DNA from: an uncultured Pelagibacteraceae bacterium
GTDB lineage: Bacteria > Pseudomonadota > Alphaproteobacteria > Pelagibacterales > Pelagibacteraceae
Assembly (NCBI GenBank): GCA_913052435.1
Contig: CAJXDV010000013.1
Coordinates: forward strand, 1 to 14,984
Direction: 5' to 3'
Length of the DNA stretch: 14,984 bases
The notes below the pieces were generated by a model. That model had not been told where the DNA came from. It did not search any database and saw only the letters and a list, made by a program, of their open reading frames with translations. Of this stretch, positions 1 to 7,217 are shown one piece after another. The translations under genes and the position numbers were made by a program. Within the stretch, counting starts at the first letter, position 1, and each line of letters starts with the position of its first letter.

Positions 1-12
1 TTTAAAAAAAAA

Positions 13-1014
13 TTATGAATTCTCTTTTTTGCACTCAAATTTCTTTTCTTCATATATTGCTTTTTGGAGCACTGATTGAGTTGCATTTGGATACTGCTTC
101 TTAACACCTACAATCATTAAACAGCCTTGATCTTTTTCTCCCATCTGTACCAATGATACTCCAAGTTTTAATAAATTTATAGGTGCCTTTTCACCTTTTG
201 GATATTTTTGATAACCTTCCAAATATGCAGAAGCCGCGTCTGTATATAATTGTCTTATTCTAAATGTTTCAGCATACCAATATTGGGCATTTCCAGACAA
301 TTTATTGTCAGGATTAGTATCAACAAACTCCCTGAATGCTCTTTCTGCCATATTATAATCTCCAACTTTCAAAAAACTTGTGGCAAACTCATATTGTTCG
401 TTTGGAGTTCCTTCTGGTAATATTTTTTCCTCAGATTGAAAGATTTCTGTAGATACAGTTTTAGTTGTCTCTACTGATTGTAGGGATTGAGTTTCACTAT
501 CATCAGTCATATCTTTATATGATATAGATCCAAGCAATTGTGGTTGTGAAGATCCTGGTAAGACTTTTTTTTCATTTATTTCAGAAGATTTGGGTATTGC
601 TGTTAAAGATTTATTTTCGCTACTTTTGATAGTTGAATTGTTCTCTAGCTGTTGAAAACGTAATTGGTTATCTGCTTGAATTTTTGATATTCTTGAGGAT
701 AATTTGTCTAGTTTAAAATTTATTTCTTCATATTTGTTTGTTAAATTTTGAAATTGTTTTTCAATCTCAGAAAGTTTTAATAAATGTCTTGTTAAAACTT
801 CTTCGGTGTCTTGACTTAAAGAATCTTGAGTTGATGAACTTTTTGAAGATGTGGAGAATGACTCGGAGTAAACCGCTCTTTCTAAAGTCCTTAAATCTTT
901 TTGGATTAATATTAAAATTTCTTTAATATCTAAAGTTTCAGCATTAGAATTAGGAATAATTGACAGTGGCAAAATAAAAAAAATAAATAAAATTTTCTTT
1001 AGATGTTGAAGCAT
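13..1014 (-). CDS. cpoB: Tol-Pal system protein CpoB/YbgF (periplasmic, coiled coil plus TPR)
   Basis: Periplasmic accessory protein of the Tol-Pal machine; in E. coli it links outer-membrane constriction to peptidoglycan synthesis by PBP1B. The chosen start gives 333 aa. It begins MLQHLKK, followed by a hydrophobic core and a likely signal-peptidase site after NSNA. Next come a Ser-rich stretch, a predicted coiled coil (about residues 70-110, the trimerisation region in the family), a low-complexity Ser/Glu linker, and a C-terminal TPR domain of about 120 residues (starting NEQYEFATSFLKVGDYNMAE) with the YbgF-like pattern AQYWYAETF. The frame is open 16 codons further, to an ATG at 1060-1062, but that codon lies in the loop of the pal terminator, so the ATG at 1012-1014 is preferred. 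No Shine-Dalgarno sequence is visible. It is last in the tolQRAB-pal-cpoB order, and the next gene lies outside the window. Confidence 0.9.
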   Translation of the reverse strand: MLQHLKKILFIFFILPLSIIPNSNAETLDIKEILILIQKDLRTLERAVYSESFSTSSKSSSTQDSLSQDTEEVLTRHLLKLSEIEKQFQNLTNKYEEINFKLDKLSSRISKIQADNQLRFQQLENNSTIKSSENKSLTAIPKSSEINEKKVLPGSSQPQLLGSISYKDMTDDSETQSLQSVETTKTVSTEIFQSEEKILPEGTPNEQYEFATSFLKVGDYNMAERAFREFVDTNPDNKLSGNAQYWYAETFRIRQLYTDAASAYLEGYQKYPKGEKAPINLLKLGVSLVQMGEKDQGCLMIVGVKKQYPNATQSVLQKAIYEEKKFECKKENS

Positions 1015-1040
1015 TAAATTATTACTAATTATAATAATGG

Positions 1041-1082
1041 CAAAAAAAAGACCCTGCTTCATTTTTATTTAAAACAGGGTCT
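1041..1082 (-). terminator. Rho-independent terminator downstream of pal
   Basis: On the minus strand, an 8-bp perfect stem AGACCCTG/CAGGGTCT (arms 1075-1082 and 1049-1056, 18-nt loop) is followed directly by eight T (complement of 1041-1048). This is the canonical intrinsic-terminator layout and the most GC-rich stem seen in the intergenic DNA. It lies 17 bp after the pal stop codon and before the cpoB start at 1014, so it should end or attenuate transcription between pal and cpoB. Confidence 0.88.
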
Positions 1083-1098
1083 AATAAATTTTAATAGT

Positions 1099-1617
1099 TT
1101 AATTAGCTTTTACTGTAACTGATCTTCTGTTTTTAGACCAAGATAAAGGATTTGAACCAGAGTCAACCGGTCTTTCTTTTCCATAGCTAATTACTGAAAT
1201 TCTATCTGCTGAAACTCCATAAGTCATCAAATAGTCTTTAGCAGCATTAGCTCTTCTCTCTCCTAAAGCTAAATTATATTCTCTTGTTCCTCTTTCATCT
1301 GCATGACCTTCTACAACAACATTTACATTTGAATTTTCTCTTAACCATGTTGCTTGTTTTCTTAATGTGTCTCTTGATATAGTTGTTAAGATAGACTCAT
1401 TTGTTGCAAAGAAAACTCTATCTGGAACACCTTTTGATAATTCTCCAACTGTATCTGTTCCAATGTAAACATCGCCTTGCATTTGTACTTCAGATTCAGA
1501 TTCAATTTTAGAATATTTACCAACGGCTGTTTTTTTAATTGTAGTTGTACAAGCAGTTACAACCAAACCGAAAATAACTACCAGAAAAGTGTTTTTTAAA
1601 ATTTTGCTTAGACTCAT
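1099..1617 (-). CDS. pal: Peptidoglycan-associated lipoprotein Pal
   Basis: Outer-membrane lipoprotein that binds peptidoglycan and, when released by TolB, concentrates at the division site. The 172-aa protein has a lipoprotein signal peptide with lipobox V-T-A-C; lipidated Cys is residue 23. A short linker leads to an OmpA-like domain (about 66-172). The peptidoglycan-binding signature is present: [12 protein letters not shown] (104-115) followed by NxxLGxxRA, with D107 and R122 at the 15-residue spacing expected for the diaminopimelate-binding pair. The ATG at 1617 follows a strong Shine-Dalgarno AAGGAG (1623-1628) at 5-nt spacing. The 98-bp gap from tolB is the widest in the window, and a terminator follows the gene, so pal may be partly a transcription unit of its own. 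Length and domains are normal for the family. Confidence 0.97.
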   Translation of the reverse strand: MSLSKILKNTFLVVIFGLVVTACTTTIKKTAVGKYSKIESESEVQMQGDVYIGTDTVGELSKGVPDRVFFATNESILTTISRDTLRKQATWLRENSNVNVVVEGHADERGTREYNLALGERRANAAKDYLMTYGVSADRISVISYGKERPVDSGSNPLSWSKNRRSVTVKAN

Positions 1618-1655
1618 TAATGCTCCTTAGTATTTTTTTAGAACTTTTTCACAAC

Positions 1656-1684
1656 TAAATAGATGTTTCAAGCACAAAAATCAA
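1656..1684 (-). promoter_or_regulatory. Possible sigma70-type promoter for pal
   Basis: In the 98-bp tolB-pal gap the minus strand reads TTGATT (1679-1684), a 17-nt spacer, then TATTTA (1656-1661). The -35 box and spacing fit sigma70, but the -10 box matches the consensus at only three of six positions. AT-rich DNA gives such matches by chance. The wide gap, the strong ribosome site and the terminator after pal make a local promoter plausible but unproven. Confidence 0.3.
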
Positions 1685-1715
1685 CTTAATTTACAAGTAA
1701 TACATGAAAAATTGA

Positions 1716-3068
1716 CTAATTGCTTAATAAAGATGACCAAGATGGGTCGGATGCGTCTGTTTGAGTTTCAACCAACCTCTCGTTGTATCCTGTTAAATCA
1801 ATAGACCATAATTTTGCACTAAAACCTTCACCTTTTTCATTGGTTTTTGTTTCCCTATAAAAAATTAGCACCCTTCCATTTGGTGACCATGATGGAGCTT
1901 CTTGATAAAAATTTTCTGTTAAAAGTCTTTCACCTTTACCATCAGTTCTCATTACTCCTATAAAAAATTTTCCTTTGTGTAGCTTTGTAAAGGCAATTAA
2001 ATCTCCTCTAGGAGACCAAACTGGAGTACCGTAGAGACCATTGCCAAAAGAAATTCTCTTAACATTGCTTCCATCGCTTTTCATAACATAAATTTGTTGA
2101 TAGCCACTTCTATCAGAGTTAAATGTTATATATTTTCCATCTGGAGAATAAGAAGGAGAAGTATCAATTGATGGATGATTTGTAATTTGTTCAACAATCC
2201 TATTTTCCAAATCCATTACATAAATATCCGATTTACCATCTTTTGCAAAACTCATAATTATTTTTTTTCCATCCGGTGAGAATCTGGGAGCAAATGTCAT
2301 TCCAGGAAAGTCACCTACAACTTCTTGAATTCCGGTTTCAATATCTAACAAATAAACTCTAGGTAAATTTCTAAAATAAGATAGATAAGTAACCATTTGA
2401 TTTGTTGGATTAAATCTTGGAGTCAATACTAGTTCATTTCCTAAAGTTAAATATTTTGTGTTAAATCCATCTTGATCCATTATCGCAAGTTTTTTTACTC
2501 TTTGTGTTTTTAGACCTTCCTCTGATACATAAATAATTCTTGTATCAAAATAACCTTTTTCACCAGTTAATCTTTCATAAACTTTATCTGTAATAATATG
2601 TCCAACCCTTCTCCAATTATTTGGAACTGTTGTAAAAGCCAAAGCCAACATTTCTCTACCTGCTAAAACATCCCAAAGTCTAAATTCCACTTTTAACTTT
2701 CCATTATCTATTGATACTTTTCCAGTAATCAATGCTTGAGCTTTAATTAAAGCCCAGTCCTCAAATCTAGGCTTAAGATGAGCTATATCTGGTTTTTGTA
2801 AAAAAGCATCCTTGCTTAACGGGTTAAATAATCCTGACTGTTTTAAATTATTTTCAACAACTTTGGAAATCTCTGAGCCTAGATCATCCAAGTTTAATTC
2901 TCTTTGAAACTCATTTTTTGATTTATTATCCTGAAAAAGTGGTGAAACTGCTACTGGTAAAGGATTTAAATTTCCTCTTGTAATATCAACTTCAATTAGA
3001 GAGTATGAATTAGTTGTTTTTAATAAAAATAATAAACATATTATAGTTAATAATTTTAATTTATCCAT
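1716..3068 (-). CDS. tolB: Tol-Pal system protein TolB (periplasmic beta-propeller)
   Basis: Periplasmic protein that binds Pal and is pulled off it by TolA, freeing Pal to bind peptidoglycan. The 450-aa protein starts with a signal peptide (about 1-23, cleavage near TNSYS). An N-terminal alpha/beta domain (about 24-165) follows, then a six-bladed beta-propeller (about 175-445) with the repeated [10 protein letters not shown] / [10 protein letters not shown] / [10 protein letters not shown] pattern and the [13 protein letters not shown] strand typical of TolB. The length is close to the usual 430-450. The ATG overlaps the tolA stop by one base (TAATG), with GGGAGG three to four nucleotides upstream inside the tolA end, which points to translational coupling. 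No key element appears to be missing. Confidence 0.97.
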   Translation of the reverse strand: MDKLKLLTIICLLFLLKTTNSYSLIEVDITRGNLNPLPVAVSPLFQDNKSKNEFQRELNLDDLGSEISKVVENNLKQSGLFNPLSKDAFLQKPDIAHLKPRFEDWALIKAQALITGKVSIDNGKLKVEFRLWDVLAGREMLALAFTTVPNNWRRVGHIITDKVYERLTGEKGYFDTRIIYVSEEGLKTQRVKKLAIMDQDGFNTKYLTLGNELVLTPRFNPTNQMVTYLSYFRNLPRVYLLDIETGIQEVVGDFPGMTFAPRFSPDGKKIIMSFAKDGKSDIYVMDLENRIVEQITNHPSIDTSPSYSPDGKYITFNSDRSGYQQIYVMKSDGSNVKRISFGNGLYGTPVWSPRGDLIAFTKLHKGKFFIGVMRTDGKGERLLTENFYQEAPSWSPNGRVLIFYRETKTNEKGEGFSAKLWSIDLTGYNERLVETQTDASDPSWSSLLSN

Positions 3069-4036
3069 TATCCTCCCAACATCTCTCTTGCGTCAAAATT
3101 AAGCTGTAGATCCTTCCATCTTTCGTAACCACTCGTTGGAACTCTTAATGGTTGACATAATTGGACAGCTCTAAGAGCACTTTCCGCAAGAACTTTGAAA
3201 AAGCCCTGACCTGGCATATTCATTCTTGCATGATCTAGTATTTCTGTTTTTATTAATGTTCCATCCGGTTTTAATTTTAATTTAATTCTAACTAATAAAT
3301 TTTCATTATATGGTAAACCCAAAGGTACGCTCCAACAACCAAAAATTTGTGCTTTTAATGCATCTTCTTCACTAAGTGTTAATTTCGAATTATCCATAGA
3401 AGAGTCTTGTGATTGACTAATTTTATTTTTCTTTTTATTGGTTTCGCCAAAATCTTCCATTGATTTGTCAATTAATGCAGCAATATTATTTGGATCAAAT
3501 AACTCTTTTTTTTCAAATTCAGATACTTGTTTAACTTTGACATCTTTAATATTAGGTTTTTTTAGTGTTGTAATTTTTTTTAAATCTTTGTCTTTTTTAA
3601 TCTCTTTTGATGGTTTTTGTTTTTTTTCTTCTTCAAGCTGAACTTTTTCCTTTTTTTTGTCTGGCATGGCAATAGATTCTAATTTTTCTTTTTTTACTTT
3701 TTTCAATTTTTTTTCAGGCGTTGGAGTTTTTTTGGCAGCTAACTCTTTTATTATTTCATTTTTTTTATCTAAATTAACCTCTTTATTTTCTTCTTTTTTG
3801 ATTTTTTTTGGTGGCGCTTGATCTGACGCTAATTTTTCATTTTTTTTTTTATTTTTTTCAATTATTTTTTTTGCCTTAGGTGCGTAAGGAATATTTGTAA
3901 AATCTGCAATTTGTATAAGTTCAACTGAAATTAATGGAGGAACATCAATTGGTTTTGAAATAAAAGGCAGTGTTAAAATGCTTAATAAAATTATTCCTAA
4001 ATGAAAACCTGAGGAAATAAATAAACTTTTGTGCAC
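3068..4036 (-). CDS. tolA: TolA: inner-membrane-anchored energy-transducing protein
   Basis: TolA spans the periplasm and passes force from the TolQR proton channel to TolB-Pal. The 322-aa protein starts at a GTG (4034-4036), two bases after the tolR stop. A single N-terminal membrane helix (about 8-28) carries S8 and H12 at the four-residue spacing of the Ser/His motif that E. coli TolA needs to contact TolQR. Residues about 53-215 form a very Lys/Glu-rich rod, here of KKxxK repeats rather than the Ala-rich repeats of enterobacteria. The C-terminal domain (about 222-322) has two cysteines, in FGCWSVP and [10 protein letters not shown], and resembles alphaproteobacterial TolA/TonB-type domains. 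It is shorter than the roughly 420-aa E. coli protein, mainly in the rod. The rod is encoded by homopolymer-rich DNA including an A11 run. Identification rests on position plus the membrane and C-terminal domains, since the rod is low complexity. Confidence 0.92.
   Translation of the reverse strand: MHKSLFISSGFHLGIILLSILTLPFISKPIDVPPLISVELIQIADFTNIPYAPKAKKIIEKNKKKNEKLASDQAPPKKIKKEENKEVNLDKKNEIIKELAAKKTPTPEKKLKKVKKEKLESIAMPDKKKEKVQLEEEKKQKPSKEIKKDKDLKKITTLKKPNIKDVKVKQVSEFEKKELFDPNNIAALIDKSMEDFGETNKKKNKISQSQDSSMDNSKLTLSEEDALKAQIFGCWSVPLGLPYNENLLVRIKLKLKPDGTLIKTEILDHARMNMPGQGFFKVLAESALRAVQLCQPLRVPTSGYERWKDLQLNFDAREMLGG
3840..3850 (-). repeat. A11 homopolymer within the tolA rod region
   Basis: Eleven consecutive T on the plus strand (A11 in the coding strand) encode part of the NKKKN segment near residues 62-66 of TolA. 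The frame is intact through it. Runs of this length are prone to polymerase slippage and to sequencing indels. Confidence 0.85.
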
Positions 4037-4038
4037 AA

Positions 4039-4455
4039 CTATCTTTCTTTATAAGGTTCCGAAATTAGTGCTACTTTAGTAAATCCTGAACCTGAAAGCA
4101 TACCCATAATTTCAAGAACTCTTCCATAATTTATTGTTTTGTCTCCTCTAACGTAAATTCTTGTATTTGTTCTATTATTTGAAACAGCAAGAATTTTTGC
4201 AATTATTTTTTCGTATTTAACCTTTGTTTCTTGAATAAATATTTCTCCCTTGGCATTAATAGTTATTGTTAAAGGCTCTGTTTCTTCTGGCAATGTATCC
4301 GCTGAAGTTTCTGGCAAATCAACTTGAACTCCAACGGTTAGCAACGGAGCAGTTACCATAAAAATAATTAAAAGGACAAGCATCACATCAACAAATGGAG
4401 TTACATTTATTTCGCTAATAGGTTCTTTTTTTGAATGTCTTAACTTGAATGCCAT
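4039..4455 (-). CDS. tolR: TolR: ExbD/TolR-family proton-channel subunit
   Basis: Inner-membrane subunit that, with TolQ, converts the proton gradient into movement of TolA. The 138-aa protein has a short cytoplasmic tail, one membrane helix (about 21-40) and a periplasmic domain. The family signature INVTPFVDVMLVLLIIFMV is complete, and D23 in the helix matches the essential proton-carrying aspartate of E. coli TolR by number and context. The periplasmic part, with the expected VDLPET just after the helix, is of normal length. The start is one base after the tolQ stop, and tolA begins two bases after the tolR stop, so the three genes are surely co-transcribed. The paralogue ExbD is the alternative name, but linkage with tolA, tolB and pal decides for TolR. 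Confidence 0.97.
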   Translation of the reverse strand: MAFKLRHSKKEPISEINVTPFVDVMLVLLIIFMVTAPLLTVGVQVDLPETSADTLPEETEPLTITINAKGEIFIQETKVKYEKIIAKILAVSNNRTNTRIYVRGDKTINYGRVLEIMGMLSGSGFTKVALISEPYKER

Positions 4456-4456
4456 T

Positions 4457-5131
4457 CTAAATTATTGATATAAATCTTTTCGAGAAGTTTTCTAATTTTT
4501 GAGAATATTTTTTTGAATCATTATTAAACTTATTGTATGCAACTACGGCAGGAATAGCAGCCAACAAACCAAGTGCAGTTGCAAATAATGCTTCGGCTAT
4601 ACCAGGGGCAACAATTGCAAGACTAGTGTTTCTTGAGATAGCTATTGATTGAAAAGAATTCATAATACCCCAAACAGTTCCGAATAAACCAATAAATGGT
4701 GCTGTCGAACCAACAGAAGCCAAAAAGGTATAATTTTTATCAACAACACTCATTTGTTTTTCAATGTTAACTTCAAGTGTACCTGTTAATCTTTCATTTA
4801 GATTAGATCTAGATCTAGACTTCATTACTGTTTGCATTGAGCTTTTAAAAAGTTTTGCCATTGGATCATCTATTGTTGCTGGTAAACTGTTATAAAATGT
4901 TTCTGCAGATTTAGACTTCCAAAACTTTTCCTCAAATTCTTCAGCATTTTTATTAATTTTTCTAAACATTATTATTTTGTCAAAGATTATCGCCCAAGAA
5001 TAAACTGAACTTGCTATTAGTATTATTATTACTGATTTTACAATTATGTCTGCTCTTAAAAATAAACCTATTATTGAAAAATCGGTATTACTTGCAAGAC
5101 CAACTGCTTGTGAAGTTATATCTGCTTCCAT
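4457..5131 (-). CDS. tolQ: TolQ: MotA/TolQ/ExbB-family proton-channel subunit
   Basis: Pore-forming inner-membrane subunit of the Tol motor. The 224-aa protein has three membrane segments (about 30-52, 135-160 and 172-198) in the TolQ layout, with a cytoplasmic loop between the first and second. Pore-lining threonines are present at T152 in FGTVWGIM and T185 in EALFATALG, matching E. coli TolQ T145 and T178. The APFIGLFGTVWGI and AIPAVVAYN blocks are diagnostic. The ATG at 5131 lies 50 bp downstream of the resolvase gene with no clear Shine-Dalgarno. In most relatives the thioesterase gene ybgC sits directly upstream of tolQ; it is absent here. A promoter is expected in the 50-bp gap, but I could not pick a convincing one. 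Confidence 0.97.
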   Translation of the reverse strand: MEADITSQAVGLASNTDFSIIGLFLRADIIVKSVIIILIASSVYSWAIIFDKIIMFRKINKNAEEFEEKFWKSKSAETFYNSLPATIDDPMAKLFKSSMQTVMKSRSRSNLNERLTGTLEVNIEKQMSVVDKNYTFLASVGSTAPFIGLFGTVWGIMNSFQSIAISRNTSLAIVAPGIAEALFATALGLLAAIPAVVAYNKFNNDSKKYSQKLENFSKRFISII

Positions 5132-5167
5132 TTAGTTGATTTCACACTAAAATGTGTCATGAATTTG

Positions 5168-5202
5168 ACTATAGAATCAAACTATTTGTTTTTTTCTATA
5201 GT
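5168..5202 (-). other. Imperfect hairpin across the ruvC stop codon, upstream of tolQ
   Basis: A perfect 9-bp inverted repeat, ACTATAGAA (5168-5176) and TTCTATAGT (5194-5202), encloses a symmetric 2x2 internal loop, a second 4-bp stem AAAC/GTTT (5179-5182 and 5188-5191) and a 5-nt loop. The resolvase stop codon (5182-5184) lies inside. Neither strand has a T tract after it, so it is not a canonical terminator. It could be an RNA processing or stabilising element, or chance: at this AT content a few 9-bp repeats are expected in 15 kb. Confidence 0.45.
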
Positions 5203-5676
5203 ATTTTCATAAAAACTAGCAATTAATATTGCATCTGCTTTATTTGCATCTTTTTTTTTAGAAAGAATCGATGAAATATTAGGAAACATTTCAATAGCTC
5301 TGGTTCTACTTGCATCTTTTTGAGAATTAATTAAATCAAAGTGTTTTTTCCATTTTGCTGGACGAACAAAAAATATCGGTAATTGCATAGCTGAACAGAT
5401 GCCTTTTATAACCCCAAAGGATTGCCCAAAATTAAACATACTGGTTACACCTTGTCCAGGCATAGCCGAAACTTGCTCTACAACAACATTAATATTTTCC
5501 GAACTATAACTATCAATTCTAGAAGATATCTCATTAAATATTTGACGTCCATTAATTTGCCTTTTATTTTTTTTTCCTTCAGCCATTGTTGGCATATCAA
5601 TAACATCTTTTACTTTTCCTTTTTCAAAGAAACAAATTGCACCAGCTATTCCAGGGTCTATTCCAATTATCAACAT
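5182..5676 (-). CDS. ruvC: RuvC-fold Holliday-junction resolvase, non-canonical (phage-like) type
   Basis: Predicted crossover-junction endonuclease that resolves four-way DNA junctions in recombination. The 164-aa protein has the RuvC/RNase H fold markers: IGIDPG at the N-terminus (D7), VVVEQV (E67), and a C-terminal KKDANKADAILIA block with D143 and D148 as candidate metal ligands. The region between differs from canonical RuvC. It has MPGQGVTSMFNFGQSFGVIKG, then VRPAKWKKHF and KDASRTRAIEMFP, a layout I associate with RuvC-like resolvases of phages and their relatives. The last active-site pair of canonical RuvC (D/H-x-x-D) is not exactly conserved: N145 stands three residues before D148. 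It starts directly after the yebC stop (TAAATG), exactly where ruvC lies in alphaproteobacteria, but ruvA and ruvB do not follow. Fold and nuclease role are likely; orthology to RuvC is uncertain. Confidence 0.82.
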   Translation of the reverse strand: MLIIGIDPGIAGAICFFEKGKVKDVIDMPTMAEGKKNKRQINGRQIFNEISSRIDSYSSENINVVVEQVSAMPGQGVTSMFNFGQSFGVIKGICSAMQLPIFFVRPAKWKKHFDLINSQKDASRTRAIEMFPNISSILSKKKDANKADAILIASFYENTIEKNK

Positions 5677-6399
5677 TTAATTTTCAAATTTTGCATTTGT
5701 AAAAATATTTTGAACGTCATCGTTATCATCTAGCGTTTCTAAGAATTTAATCATGTTATCTTTTCCTTCTCCATTTAAATTGATTCGGTTAATGGGGATC
5801 CATTCAATTTCTGTAGAAAAAAAATTTGATATATTTTTTTCAAGTTTTTTTTTAACATCATATATTTCATTCATATTTGTATGGATTTTGTGGTATTCGC
5901 CAATAGAATAGCACTCATTAGCTCCCGAATCTATTGCAAGCTCAAAGATTTTTTCGTCGTTAATTACTTTTCTTTCTATTTTTATTATTCCTACTTGTTG
6001 AAAATTATGGGATGCGGAGCCTTGTGTACCAAGTCCTCCTCCATTTTTTTGAAATAAAGTTCTAATGTTTGAAGCAGTTCTATTTTTATTATCTGTTAAT
6101 GTCTCAACAATAACTGCAGTTTTGCAAGGTCCAAATCCTTCATATCTTATGCTCTCGAAATTAGAATCTGCAGCAACTGAGGATTTCTCAATAGCTCTGT
6201 CTATATTGTATTTAGGCATATTTGCTGATTTTGCCGCTTGAATAGCGGATCTAAGTCTAGAATTCATATCAGGGTTTTTATCACCAAGTTTTGCAGCAAC
6301 TGTAATTTCCCTAGATAACTTCGAAAAGATTGTAGATCTTTGTTTATCTGCTCTTCCTTTTTTATGCTTTATTCCTGCCCAATGCGAATGTCCTGCCAT
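5677..6399 (-). CDS. yebC: YebC/PmpR-family protein (TACO1-like)
   Basis: Cytoplasmic protein of the YebC/TACO1 family, described both as DNA-binding transcriptional regulators and, more recently, as factors easing ribosome stalling on proline-rich stretches. The 240-aa length is normal. The family N-terminus is complete: MAGHSHWAGIKHKKGRADK, then the conserved FSKLSREITVAAKLG and NMPKYNIDRAIEK blocks. The three-domain arrangement can be followed through YEGFGPCKTAVIVETLTDNK and NGGGLGTQGSASH. The family usually reads VSWxFxxKG after this point, so NFQQVGIIKIE is a slightly divergent version. The gene ends immediately before the resolvase ATG and starts three bases after the ymdB stop. yebC next to ruvC is one of the most stable gene pairs in proteobacteria. 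Which molecular role applies cannot be told from sequence. Confidence 0.96.
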   Translation of the reverse strand: MAGHSHWAGIKHKKGRADKQRSTIFSKLSREITVAAKLGDKNPDMNSRLRSAIQAAKSANMPKYNIDRAIEKSSVAADSNFESIRYEGFGPCKTAVIVETLTDNKNRTASNIRTLFQKNGGGLGTQGSASHNFQQVGIIKIERKVINDEKIFELAIDSGANECYSIGEYHKIHTNMNEIYDVKKKLEKNISNFFSTEIEWIPINRINLNGEGKDNMIKFLETLDDNDDVQNIFTNAKFEN

Positions 6400-6402
6400 A
6401 AT

Positions 6403-7209
6403 TTAATTTATATTTTTTAGTTCACCACCAAATATAAAGCTATTAATTTTTTTTGCCAAACCATTCTTGGGATTGGCTTCTACCATAACACCACATAATG
6501 ATGCTTCACCTTCAGCAGGATAGTGTTTTGATGAATCTCTTTTAAAAAATCTGTTTAAAGAGTTTTGAGTGTTCATTCCAATTACAGAATTATAGTCACC
6601 ACACATTCCTGCGTCCGTTAAATAAGCAGTGCCTTTATTTAATACTCTTCCGTCATTAGTTGGAACGTGGGTGTGTGTACCAACTACTAGTGTTGCATAG
6701 CCATCAAAGATATGTCCCATTGCCATTTTTTCGCTTGTTATCTCACCATGAAAATCAACAATTAAAAAATCATATTTATCTTTTAATTTATTTTTTTCTA
6801 AAAAATCATTAGTTATTTTAAATACGTCTTCACATTTTTTCATAAAAATATTGCCCATTAAGTTTAATACTCCAACTCTAAATCCATTTCTTGAATTATA
6901 AATCTCAAAACCTTTTCCTGGAGCATCATTTAAAAGATTAAATGGTCTCAGCAATCTTTTTTCTTTGGATATAAAATCATATGCTTCTTTTTGATCCCAT
7001 ACATGATTTCCTGTTGTAATAACATCAACACCAGAACTTAGTAATTCATTTGTGATATTTTCTGTAATTCCCACTCCTTCCTTTGCTGCATTTTCACCGT
7101 TAACAACAACAAAATCTATAGTTTTATCTTTAATTATATTGGGAAGATTATTTTTAATTGCTCGACATCCTGAATTTCCAACAATATCACCTAAAAATAA
7201 TATTTTCAT
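6403..7209 (-). CDS. ymdB: YmdB-family metallophosphoesterase
   Basis: Calcineurin-like phosphoesterase of the TIGR00282/YmdB family. The Bacillus subtilis and Deinococcus members hydrolyse 2',3'- or 3',5'-cyclic nucleotides, but the substrate here is unknown. At 268 aa the protein has the full two-metal site of the family: GDIVG (D8), NGEN (E39, N40), GNHVWD (N68, H69), DFHGE (H154) and GTHTHVPT (H179, H181). The late block YLTDAGMCGDYNSVIGM is also typical. No signal peptide is seen, so it is cytoplasmic. The ATG at 7209 lies 8 bp after the cyclo-ligase stop with no Shine-Dalgarno, consistent with translation from an operon message. The name ymdB is the B. subtilis one and should not be confused with the unrelated E. 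coli macrodomain protein YmdB. Confidence 0.94.
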   Translation of the reverse strand: MKILFLGDIVGNSGCRAIKNNLPNIIKDKTIDFVVVNGENAAKEGVGITENITNELLSSGVDVITTGNHVWDQKEAYDFISKEKRLLRPFNLLNDAPGKGFEIYNSRNGFRVGVLNLMGNIFMKKCEDVFKITNDFLEKNKLKDKYDFLIVDFHGEITSEKMAMGHIFDGYATLVVGTHTHVPTNDGRVLNKGTAYLTDAGMCGDYNSVIGMNTQNSLNRFFKRDSSKHYPAEGEASLCGVMVEANPKNGLAKKINSFIFGGELKNIN

Positions 7210-7217
7210 TATTCGAA

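Noticed and set aside
1..12. T run on the minus strand directly after the cpoB stop codon, as a terminator
   Set aside because: No GC-containing stem precedes it, and the window edge prevents seeing the rest; AT-rich runs like this are common here.
1015..1062. 16-codon N-terminal extension of cpoB starting at the ATG at 1060-1062
   Set aside because: It lies in the loop and T tract of the pal terminator, has no ribosome site, and would place a second hydrophobic stretch ahead of a normal signal peptide.
3438..3641. Plus-strand open frame of 67 codons opposite tolA, rich in Ser and Phe
   Set aside because: It is the reverse complement of the Lys-rich rod; no ribosome site, no motif, and it lies wholly within a well-supported gene. 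The same holds for open frames opposite ruvC, ymdB, zapA, gap, pgk and fba.
4804..4819. Tandem AGATCT/TCTAGA repeats forming perfect palindromes in tolQ
   Set aside because: They are explained by alternating TCT AGA codons for a Ser-Arg-Ser-Arg-Ser stretch in the cytoplasmic loop; nothing else marks them as a binding site.
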